From Desulfosediminicola flagellatus (GTDB lineage Bacteria > Desulfobacterota > Desulfobulbia > Desulfobulbales > Desulfocapsaceae): a stretch of DNA of 64,000 nt. The notes beneath the pieces are model-generated. The model was not told where the DNA came from. It did not search any database and saw only the letters and a list, made by a program, of their open reading frames with translations. The stretch spans positions 5,062,001-5,126,000 of the forward strand of contig NZ_CP050698.1 of assembly GCF_005116655.2 (NCBI RefSeq), given 5' to 3'. Below are positions 17,994 to 28,300 of this stretch, in pieces (the stretch's first letter is position 1; each line of letters begins with the position of its first letter). The translations under genes and the position numbers were made by a program.

Positions 17994-18260
17994 CCGCAAA
18001 GGAGATATGGCTCTCTAAATTTTAGCTGACAACATCTTGATTTGGGAGAACTACAGACCAATCAACGTTCACATAAAATGGTCTGCATCTGTTAATTTCT
18101 TTGTAGCCCGACACATGCACAGTCAACCACAACAAATTGTTATTACACACATATTTAATGAAAACAACATTTCAGTCTCTGTATTTTTCAAGAGTACGAC
18201 TCAACGTATTTTTCCATCTTCGTTCCAAAAAATTATACAAACTTCTCTCGTGCTTAACTG

Positions 18261-18277
18261 TTGGCACACCACTTGCA
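18261..18277 (+). promoter_or_regulatory. Sigma-54 (RpoN) promoter upstream of islA
   Basis: TTGGCACACCACTTGCA matches the -24/-12 consensus (TGGCAC, 5 nt, TTGCA) with exact spacing between the GG and GC elements. The expected start point is near 18288, leaving a leader of about 97 nt before islA. Confidence 0.75.
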
Positions 18278-18384
18278 ATAATGAGAACCATTCATGGATA
18301 AGAATTTATCCCTAACGGTTGTGGAAGCATTACAGGTTCTGGATTACAGCCAAGAGAAGTTCAATCATATATCAGGAGAATATT

Positions 18385-20865
18385 ATGGAATGTTGTGTAT
18401 CCCCTCACGAGCAGCGCCTCTTAGACAAGATTGAAGGTAAGGAAGATATCTATCGTGCCAGCCATCCTCGTGTATTTAAAATCCTCGATACATTTGACGG
18501 CCTAAAGCCTGTTATTGATGTAGAACGTGCCCAGTACTTCACCCAGTCCATGAAAAAGACAGAAGGAGAAATGCTCTGTCTGCGTTGGGCCAAAGCGCTC
18601 AAACATATCGCTGAGAACATCACTGTATATATAGATGACGATAACCTTATCTGCGGTCGTGGCGGTGTTAAGGGTCGTTATGGCCTGCTCTACCCTGAGC
18701 TTGACGGCGACTTTCTTGACATCGCAATTAAAGATCTGCCAAATCGTACTGAATCTCCTTTTTCTATCTCCAAAGAAGATGCCCGCATAGTTGTTGAGGA
18801 GATCGCACCGTATTGGAAAGGTAAGACGTACCACGAAGCATTGAATGCAGCCTTCCCTGAAGATGTACATAAGCTTTCCTACGATGACCCTGAAGGACTT
18901 AACTCCCGTTTCATCGTCAATGAAACTTCTTCATTCCGCTCATCCATCCAGTGGGTCCATGACTACGAGAAAATCTTAAAACGTGGTTTTGGAGGTATTA
19001 AACAGGAAGCAATTGAGAAGATTGAGGCTCTTGATCCCCTTTCTCCAAAAGATAACGTTGAGAAGAAGCCATTCCTCGAAGCGATCATTATCGTCTGTGA
19101 TGCAGTAATTATATGGGCTCGACGCCACGCAGTGCTTGCCCGTGAGACTGCAGAAAAAGAAACAGATATGAACCGAAAGATGGAACTCTTCAAGATGGCA
19201 GACATCTGCGAGCGTGTTCCTGAGCACCCGGCACGCACTTTCCACGAGGCAGTTCAGTCACAGTGGTTTACCCAGATGTTCTCCCGTATCGAGCAGAAAA
19301 CCGGTACTATTGTATCTAATGGTCGTATGGATCAGTACCTCTATCCATACTACAAGGCGGATACTGATGCTGGCACCATTGATGACGCCCAGGCTCTTGA
19401 GTTACTTGAATGCCTCTGGGTTGGAATGGCGCAGTTTATTGACCTCTATGTAAGCCCTACCGGTGGCGCATTTAACGAAGGCTATGCTCACTGGGAAGCT
19501 GTCACCATCGGTGGCCAGACCCCTGAAGGTCGTGATGCTACGAACGAACTCACGTATCTGTTCCTGAAGTCCAAGAGAGAGTTCCCGCTCCATTACCCTG
19601 ATCTTGCAGCCCGCATTCACTCCCGCTCTCCTGAGCGATATCTTGCTGATGTTGCTGAGACAATCAAGGACGGTTCAGGATTCCCTAAGCTGATCAACGA
19701 TGAGGAAGTTGTACCTCTCTATGTCTCAAAAGGCGCAACCTTTGAAGAAGCGTATGATTATGCGGTATCCGGTTGTACTGAAGCGCGTATGCCTAATCGC
19801 GACACCTATACCTCCGGTGGTGCATACATTAACTTCGTTGCAGCACTCGAAATGACGCTTCGTAATGGCAAGATGCAGAAGCATGGCGACGAACAGCTCG
19901 GTCTTGAGTCCGGTGATCCAACCACTTTTGAGACCTGGGATCAGTTCTGGAATGCTTATGTTTCACAGCATCAGCTCTTTTTAAAGACAGCTTTCCAGCA
20001 GCAGTACATCATCAACAATCTGCGTGCAAAGCACTTTGCTCAACCAATGGGTTCAGCTATGCACGACCTGTGCATGAAGCATTGCCTCGACCTGCACACC
20101 CCGCAGATCCCTGAAGGAATCAACCTTGGGTATTTCGAGCACATGGGCCTTGGTACTCTCGTTGACTCTCTCAGTGCAATCAAAAAATTTGTCTTTGAAG
20201 AGAAGAAGATCACCATGGCTGAGATCATCGAAGCCTGCGACTCCAACTTCGAAGGTAAAGAAGATGTACGCAGCCTGCTTATGACTGCACCCTGCTATGG
20301 CAACGATGATGCATATGCTGACGATATCGCGGTTAAGGTTGATGAACTGAATGTACTCTTCGGCAAGAAATACAGTCAGGAGCTTGGTATGCATAACGAT
20401 ATTCGTTACGTACCATTCACTTCGCATGTACCTTTTGGTAAAGTTGTTGGTGCCACTCCAAACGGACGTTATGCCTGGTCTCCACTCTCTGATGGTTCAT
20501 CTGCGTCACATGGTGCCGATAAGAGTGGTCCGACATCTGTATTGCTCTCAAACTACAATTCTAAAAATCATGGTCACAGGGACCGTGCAGCGCGAATGCT
20601 GAACATCAAGTTCACTCCGAAATGCCTCGAGGGTGAAGACGGTACAGATAAGATGGTATCGTTTATCCGTACATTCTGCGACCTCAAACTCTGGCATGTA
20701 CAGTTTAACGTAATCAATAAAGCAACGCTCATCGCTGCCCAGAAAGACCCGGATAAGTACAAGAGCCTGATTGTACGAATTGCCGGTTACTCCGCATACT
20801 TTGTAGATCTTTCTCCCGATCTGCAGAATGACCTGATCGCCCGAACCGAACACGAAACTGTCTAA
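18385..20865 (+). CDS. islA: Glycyl radical enzyme, isethionate sulfite-lyase
   Basis: An 826-residue glycyl-radical enzyme. It carries the thiyl cysteine and base in S-G-C-T-E (Cys464, Glu466) and the radical glycine in R-I-A-G-Y-S-A (Gly801). Known Bilophila IslA uses Cys468, Glu470 and Gly805 and binds the sulfonate through Arg189, Gln193 and Arg678; this protein has Arg185, Gln189 and Arg674, every one offset by exactly four. The expected reaction is isethionate to acetaldehyde plus sulfite, feeding sulfite respiration. The start at 18385 follows AGGAGAA; an ATG 66 bp upstream lacks a site. It is monocistronic, with a sigma-54 promoter and a strong terminator. The needed activase (IslB) is not in this window. 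Confidence 0.88.
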   Translation: MECCVSPHEQRLLDKIEGKEDIYRASHPRVFKILDTFDGLKPVIDVERAQYFTQSMKKTEGEMLCLRWAKALKHIAENITVYIDDDNLICGRGGVKGRYGLLYPELDGDFLDIAIKDLPNRTESPFSISKEDARIVVEEIAPYWKGKTYHEALNAAFPEDVHKLSYDDPEGLNSRFIVNETSSFRSSIQWVHDYEKILKRGFGGIKQEAIEKIEALDPLSPKDNVEKKPFLEAIIIVCDAVIIWARRHAVLARETAEKETDMNRKMELFKMADICERVPEHPARTFHEAVQSQWFTQMFSRIEQKTGTIVSNGRMDQYLYPYYKADTDAGTIDDAQALELLECLWVGMAQFIDLYVSPTGGAFNEGYAHWEAVTIGGQTPEGRDATNELTYLFLKSKREFPLHYPDLAARIHSRSPERYLADVAETIKDGSGFPKLINDEEVVPLYVSKGATFEEAYDYAVSGCTEARMPNRDTYTSGGAYINFVAALEMTLRNGKMQKHGDEQLGLESGDPTTFETWDQFWNAYVSQHQLFLKTAFQQQYIINNLRAKHFAQPMGSAMHDLCMKHCLDLHTPQIPEGINLGYFEHMGLGTLVDSLSAIKKFVFEEKKITMAEIIEACDSNFEGKEDVRSLLMTAPCYGNDDAYADDIAVKVDELNVLFGKKYSQELGMHNDIRYVPFTSHVPFGKVVGATPNGRYAWSPLSDGSSASHGADKSGPTSVLLSNYNSKNHGHRDRAARMLNIKFTPKCLEGEDGTDKMVSFIRTFCDLKLWHVQFNVINKATLIAAQKDPDKYKSLIVRIAGYSAYFVDLSPDLQNDLIARTEHETV

Positions 20866-20909
20866 TATGTAAGCTGTTCATCAGCATGAAAACGAGGTGA
20901 TTACGCAGC

Positions 20910-20951
20910 AAAAAGGAGGTTGCCCCGGCATAGGGGCAACCTCCTTTTTTT
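20910..20951 (+). terminator. Strong rho-independent terminator after islA
   Basis: The arms GGAGGTTGCCCC and GGGGCAACCTCC enclose a 6-nt loop and are followed by seven T. The upstream A-run makes it potentially bidirectional, also ending the convergent pheC-like transcript. Confidence 0.95.
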
Positions 20952-20992
20952 ATTACAAAACAGCGACTACCTTCTATAAGCAAAACAAGAGC

Positions 20993-21769
20993 TTACTCAG
21001 CCATATGGAGATATTCTTTTTTCAGAGAAGCCATTTCCCCTTTTAAGATCATCTGGTCCATCATAAAATTGACGGTATCCTGCAACCGATAAGCATCTGG
21101 AGCCATCAAGTAACCAAGCTCGGACCGGGTAAACGGGGTATCGGCAAGCGGAGCAGCCAGCCTTGTATCGGTAGCTGCATAGTAAAGAGCTTCGACGCTA
21201 TCGGTGATCATCACATCAACTTCTCCTGATGCCACAGCTACAGGAATAGCAAGATTTGACTCAAAGAGAACCACTTCAGCATTCATGATATTTGCCCGGA
21301 CAAATTTCTCGTTTGTGCCACCCGGGTTTACGCCGATCCGAACACCCTTTGTATCAATATCGGCAAGCGAAGTGAATGTATCTTTCTTTGCAGCGGCTAC
21401 AAGTGGTGTTTTTCCAAACATGACATACCCCTGAGAAAAACAGGCATCTTTCTGGCGGCTGATGGTACGGGTGATACCGCTCATACCAATGTCATACTTC
21501 CCTGCTTTGAGATCTTCCATCAGCGTCGGCCAGGTAGTCGGAACCAGTTCGAGCGTAACACCTAATTGTTTAGCAAAACTCTCTGCAACCGCAATATCAA
21601 ACCCCTCATGGGTTCCGGCATTGTTAAATGAAAACGGCTTATAATCACCGGTTGTTCCAACCTTTAATGTTCCACTAGCCAGAACTTCATCGAGATTTCT
21701 TGCAGTTACCACACCAGCGAGAGCAAGAACCACCATACAGGTCACGAGTAAACCCAATACATTCTTCAT
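20993..21769 (-). CDS. PheC-like periplasmic cyclohexadienyl dehydratase or amino-acid-binding protein
   Basis: A 258-residue exported protein of the SBP_bac_3 fold with a clear signal peptide (about 1-22). The start at 21769 follows AGGAGGAT; a longer in-frame version would put a cysteine-rich segment ahead of the signal sequence. T-T-G-D-Y-K-P-F-S-F, W-P-T-L-M-E-D-L and especially N-P-G-G-T-N-E-K-F are shared with PheC cyclohexadienyl dehydratase, which makes phenylpyruvate or phenylalanine in the periplasm. No ABC permease genes are adjacent, which favours an enzyme over a transport component, but a binding protein serving a distant transporter is not excluded. Confidence 0.75.
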   Translation of the reverse strand: MKNVLGLLVTCMVVLALAGVVTARNLDEVLASGTLKVGTTGDYKPFSFNNAGTHEGFDIAVAESFAKQLGVTLELVPTTWPTLMEDLKAGKYDIGMSGITRTISRQKDACFSQGYVMFGKTPLVAAAKKDTFTSLADIDTKGVRIGVNPGGTNEKFVRANIMNAEVVLFESNLAIPVAVASGEVDVMITDSVEALYYAATDTRLAAPLADTPFTRSELGYLMAPDAYRLQDTVNFMMDQMILKGEMASLKKEYLHMAE

Positions 21770-22383
21770 CACATATCCTCCTAAAATTAAAGTAACGAAC
21801 CAATCCCACCTATTAAAATTAGGAAATAATACGTTTTGACCTACGTATATGCAACAACAAACGCACAAAACCTAACACTACTCAAAAGAACCGCCAGCCA
21901 ATGCTGCAAAAGCGTAACCTAGAGAGATGCATGGAATCATGATCAATGCTGTTGTTCCAGCAGTTGTAAGACGCCTATCTACCATTCATTTATTGATCCG
22001 GCAGCACGAAATTCTAAGTGTTTGCCGTTGAATGATCTGCTTGATTTTTTTCTTTGATAACGTTGTCTGAATTCTAAACGGCAGAAAGAAGACTCCCTAC
22101 CCGCCTTCGAATATCCCCCTAATTTTCCTGGAGCACGTTGTGGAAATATTTCACCATAAAAACCATATAATTATAGACTCTTATTGCATTATAGAAAGAT
22201 TTGGAGCCCCTGACCAAGATTGACAATCCCGGTCATAGCATTACATTCAATTAGCCCTATCTAACTTTATTCTATATTTCAAACTTTTAGCGTAAGTATT
22301 CCAGTCCCAAAACACTATAAGCGTCCAGCAGTATCGTATTTATTTGTTGTGAAATCATATACATGCCTTTTGGATGGAGGGGA
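21770..22383. other. A/T-rich intergenic stretch between pheC-like gene and RHS gene
   Basis: About 610 bp with no supportable gene. It should contain both divergent promoters. I see no clear repeats or hairpins. Confidence 0.5.
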
Positions 22384-25300
22384 ATGATGCGTATTATTTT
22401 ACTAATAATTGCATGTGCTGTTTCCGCATTGACTGCAAATGCAACTGTCAATCCACTGAGTAACGAGCAAGTACCTCTACCTAAAGCGTTTGGTAGCTCG
22501 GGAAGTGTCAGCATTTCCTCAACATCTGGTGCGGTGTCAGACAGCATCGCATTGGAAGTAGCGCCAGGGCGCCGTGGAATAAAGCCACGTTTGTCGATAT
22601 CTTATAATTCGATGGCAGGAAATGGCGATCTGGGATTGGGTTGGAGCATCGGACTCGGCAGTATTCAGCGTTGGAGCGGTGATGGCATTCCGAGCGTCAA
22701 GGCAATTGTCGAACAATCGGCAAATGATCGTTACTCGTATTCTCTAGGCGGTGCAGGCGGCGAGTTGCATGACGAGAATGGTGACGGCGTTTACCGTGCG
22801 CGTATTGAGAGTGTCTATAGACCATTCGAAAAGAATGGCAATGGCTGGGTAATGTATGATGGCCGAGGCGTCTCATATCATTTTGGCAGTACGTCAAACA
22901 GTCGAATTGATGGCGAGTTATGGTTGTTGAATCAAGTTATCGATCCATCTGGAAATACCATGACCTACTCCTATAAAACGGGGTGCGAGCTTGTTCAATC
23001 CGGACAGTATTGCGACAGTGAAAGTCAGAAAAAATACATCAGCACGATTCATTACACCGGATACGGCGCGAATCTTGGCGAAAACCTGGTTGAGTTTACC
23101 TATGAACAGCGGCCTGATCAGAAGGTTTCCTACACGCGCGGTGTACGTGAGGCTGCGAACCTGAGATTAAACCGGGTCTCTAATTATGCACAAACAGATT
23201 TGGTACGCCGCTACCAACTCGCCTATGACCAATTCGAATCGGGTCCTTCACGCTTGACATCGGTCACCCTTATCGGTGCGGATGATACGTCAGAAGTGGT
23301 CTTGCGAAGCGTTGATTATAGCGAACGTCCACTGGGATGGCAGGCATCGGTAAATACAACCCTACCTGTTGATTTGGCAGAAGAAGATGGTAAAGGCACT
23401 GGCGTTCAGTTGATGGATGTCAACGGCGATGGATATGCAGACCTGGTAAATAATGCCACTGAGGTGTATCTGGGATCAGGTTTTGGCGGGTTTTCCTATG
23501 ATTCATCATGGACCGGCTCGCTTGCTGATGCAAATGTAGAAATTGTCAATGATTCGGGTATTGATACCGGTGTTCGTCTGCTTGATGTCAATGGAGATGC
23601 CCGCCCGGATATCTTTATTGCTACACCTGACCGTACTGAAATTCGGCTGAATACCGGAGCCGGCTGGGAGTATGATGACACCTGGACGACGCAATTGGCC
23701 AGCCTGTCGGTATTGGAGATTGCATTAACAGATGGCTCTGCAACTACTAATTGCCGGGCACCCGCCTGTAGTTCATTTAGCGGAAATCCACCTGCAGGTT
23801 GCTCTGGCGAGTATTGTACCGGAGATCCCGAGATAGATGCTGAAGACTGCGTCGCCCTGGAAGAGGAGGAAACAGAGCTGCCTTTTTGTGTTGCACCAAT
23901 TTTCACTGATCCGGGTACTGAATCGTTTTCGTTGATTGGAGCTGATGGAGAATCAAAAGGCGTCGAGCTTGCAGACGTTAATGCAGATGGAAAAATCGAT
24001 ATTGTCTGGTCGTTGATGTTTGATCAAACAACATTCCTGCTTGAGCTGCCCCGGATTGTTCGTGCAGTTTTTCTGAATGGCGGCAGTGATAATCCCGGCT
24101 GGTACAAGAGTGACAGCCTTTCGAACGCGTTGGGTGATGTGCTCTCTAATCAGGACGGTGCAGCCGGCGCTTTCATTGTTGAAAATAAATATCAGGGTTA
24201 CTCCCTGATGGACGTGAATGGCGATGGTCTTGCAGATATTGTGCGCTCAATCGATGGCAAACAAGCTGTCTATTTAAGTAACGGTAGCGGCTGGGTGTTT
24301 GCCGATGATTTTACCCAGTCTATGATCAGCCAGGGTATTTTTACTCTTGATGCTGATTTGAAAAGCCAGGGCTTAATGCCAATGGATTTTAACGGCGACG
24401 GCCTGCTGGATTACGTGCGTGCTGATGACGGATATTACGAGGCGTATGTCAATACCGGTTACGGCTGGTTGTCTTATCCTGCCATGGTATCGGTGTTCGA
24501 AAGTGCCGATGTCGATTTTGTTGATGGGGAAGGTAAAGGAACTGGCGTCACTATGGCGGATATCAACGGCGATGGTGCAATCGATCTCGTTTCCTCCAAG
24601 GCCGGTCAACAGGGACGTTTCTTGTTTGGTTACGGCGTTCAATCTAACAAATTTCTGCAATCGGTGAATACGCTTGGTGAAATTACAGAGGTTGGATGGT
24701 CAGTTTCGACGGAGTTTGATAACACTGCGCCAAATGGTATTCAGACATTGCCTATTACGCTGTCACTCGCGAATAAACTCACTCGATATGACGGACTTGG
24801 CGGGGAATTAGTAACAGACTATGTTTACTCCGGTGGTTTATACACAGATGAAGGATTACGGGGCTTTGGCACTGTATACCAGATTCCGTCAGCCGGTTTG
24901 GAAACCGTCACGAAGTATTACCAGGACGAATACCGATCAGGTCAGCCTTTCGAGATCCGTGCCTATGACTCATTGCACAACCTACGTGCATTGACCACCT
25001 CGGTGACGGATGTTATCGATGCTCTAACGATTGACGGCTCAGGCACTGAAACCGGTGTCACTCAGGTGTTGTTGATGCGGACGGATACGCAACGTATCGA
25101 CGCCGATGGCACGGTAAATCAATCTTTTGTATTACGTGAATATAATGATCGATTGCAAGCTGTACGCGTTTACAATGACGACGAAGTTGGAGTAGCAGGC
25201 GAAGAAAAAAGTAATCGGTTTAGCTGGGCGCGTAATGATAATGCCGGCATATGGGATTTGCTGGTGCGTGCCGCTGAATATGATTCCGAAGAGACACTGC

Positions 25301-28300
25301 TTTCTGAGACTATTACGCTCTATGACAACCTGGAACAGGGTAATGCCTCCCGCGGACTGCCCACAGCTACCAGGGAAATGGTTGAACCGGGCAGTTATGT
25401 AACCCGGTCTTTGAACTATGACAATTATGGGAATGTTACAAGCGTTGTTAATCGTACCGGAAACACCACGGCATTTTTTTATGATACTGTGACTTCGACC
25501 TTTCGCGTAGAGGCAACCGATCCATTGGGGAGAATCACGCGCAGTCAGTACGACCACCGTTTTGGCACATTAACACGTGATGCAGATGCCAGCGGCAATG
25601 CTACCACCACAGCATATGATGCATTTGGCCGCAAGACGAAAGTTGTATCACCCGGTGATGAGGCTTCACCGTTTGGTACTGTCAGCTACGAATATTCCGG
25701 GCTTGGTGATCCGCAACAGCAATACTATATAGTGAAACGAACAGAAAACGCCGGCAGCAGTGACGTTTTTGAAGAGGTGACATATTTTGATGCGTTCGGA
25801 AGAATCTATGAAACGCGTAAAGAAGCTGCAGCCGGGGATCCGATTGTAACACTGATCGGTTTTGGTGAAGATGGCCAACCAGCAGTAGTGACCTTACCAT
25901 TTTTTGAAGGGGATTCGTACGTTACGATAATGACGGAACGTGATGATCTCGGTCGCATCACGGCAACGACCGATCCGCTCGGCCAAACAGTCCGGATGTC
26001 TTATTCGGGGTTAAAACTCAACATTGAAGATGCTCGTGGTAACACCACGACCGTAATCTCTAATGCAAACGGTGATCCTCAATCATTTAGCATGGAGGTG
26101 AGTGGTGAACTGCAAAACACGCAATATACGTATGATCCGCTGGGGCGCTTAACCAATCTGGTTGATGCTTTAGGAAGTGAGACGCGCATCACGTATGACT
26201 CACTTAGTCGACGTACTAAGCTGGAAGACCCAAATGCCGGCACATTCCAGTATGCATATGACGGAGAGGGGAGGTTAATTAAACAGACCGGCCCTGATGG
26301 CAAAGATACACAATTACACTATTCTCCTGCCGGCGAACTGATAAAAAAACAACTGCCCGATGGAACAGCATATACCTTTCGTTACGGGACAGGTGCTGAG
26401 CCAAACGACGCGGGGAAACTTGTAGAAGTCCAGGATGGTGCGGGTAAGCTTAAGCTGGGCTACGATAAGCGCGGTCGTGTAATAGAGCGCAAACGGACAG
26501 TTGATGGTCGTACGTATGTTACCGGCTACGTATATGATTCGATGAACAGAACACGACAGGTTATTTACCCTGATGGGTTTAGCGCTAATTATGACTACGA
26601 CGCAGGCAACAATCTGGCAGCAATTACAGACAAAAAAGGTCGTCCTATTGCGGAAGGTTTTCAATATACAGCTTCCGAACGTATAGCCGAGTTTACTTTT
26701 GGTAACGGGGTCACTACGTCATATAGCTATGACGACCTGGCGCGTATGGCCTCAACGGATACCGTAACCGCAAATGGAGTGAACCTGCAGAAACTTGCGT
26801 ACGTTTTCGATTCTGCAAACAATGTTCTTGAGCTCGACGACTTGGCAACCGGCATGACGCAGAGCTTCGAATATGACGAGGCGAATCACCTGACCAGAGC
26901 AATGGGCCCCTACGGCGAAGAGACCTATGAGTATGATGCAGTGGGAAACCTCTTAAAGAAGGGTAATCTGTACTTTGGTCTCGATCCGGCTCATCCTCAG
27001 CGCGTTGCTTGCGGGGTTGAAGTTAATGGCAAATCGGGTGGCAAAAAGTCCCGATCTGCTACACAAAGTAATTGTGTTCAAAATATTGCCGGGGTTGACC
27101 CCAACCTGGCAAAACGAGCGTTTGAGATTGCCTATGATGCTCGGGGTAACGTCATCTCAAAAGGCGCACAACAATACGAATACAATAGTGAAAACCAGCT
27201 TGTTCGCGCCTATGGAGAAAATGGCAAGCTTACTGAAATCAATGTGTATGACGCGGCAGGCGGTTTAATCGTCAAACAACACAGAAACGACAAAACCGTG
27301 TATATCGACGGCATTTACGAAGAGGGTAAGACACATGTCTCCAGACATATTCGCGCAGGCTCAATGCTTGTTGCCACCCTCGTTATACCACGCGCCAACG
27401 TTGAGCTTATTACAGATGCGCACCCATCTAACAATCATGTGGTATTATCTGCCGGCTTGTTTGGCGGGGCACCAATGTTACTCCTGTGGTTGAATAGCGT
27501 GTTTGGCTGGCGCATACGTAGCCGTTTTGCAAGTCTTGTCGCAATGTTTCGTAAGCATCCGGTTACCATGACGATGATTGTATTCTTCGTGATATCGGGT
27601 TTGCCACAACCTCTCCAGGCCGGCCCTCTTAAAAATAGCGATAGCGAAAAGCGGTATTATTATCACGCCAATCATCTTGGCAGCATTAATGTGATCACCG
27701 ATGATGATGGTGAGGTTACGTCACGACGAGACTATCGGCCGTATGGCGAACCTTTCGAGTGGTCCGGCGCTAATGCGGGTCCTCGTGAACTGCTCCAGAC
27801 ATACCAGGGACAGCAGTTTGACGATCAAACCGGGCTGTATAACTTCAAGGCACGTTATTATGACTCTGAAATCGGGCGTTTTCTCAGTGCTGATACCGTA
27901 GTCGCGGATTCGAGCGACCCGAGAACCTTAAACCGTTATGCATTTGCAGGTGGAAACCCGATCCAGTTTGTAGACCCGAGCGGAAACTCGTTCTGGTCTT
28001 CTGTCGGAGATTTTTTCGGCAGCGTCGGTGATGCAATAAACTCAGCAGTTGATTGGGTTGGAGAGCATGCCATTGAAATTCTAACGGTCGTTGTCATCGT
28101 CATTGTTGTCGTTGTTGTTGTGGTAGCCATAGTTGCAACAGGCGGTTTAGCTGCAGGCGGTTTGCTGGCCTATGCCGCCGCCGGGGCCGCAATAGGATTT
28201 GCAACCTTTGGCGGGATCGCCCTATCCCAGGGGAATGATATAACGACCGGCGCATTTTGGCAGGCCGCCGGAACAGGTGCTGTCCTTGGTGGACTTGTAG

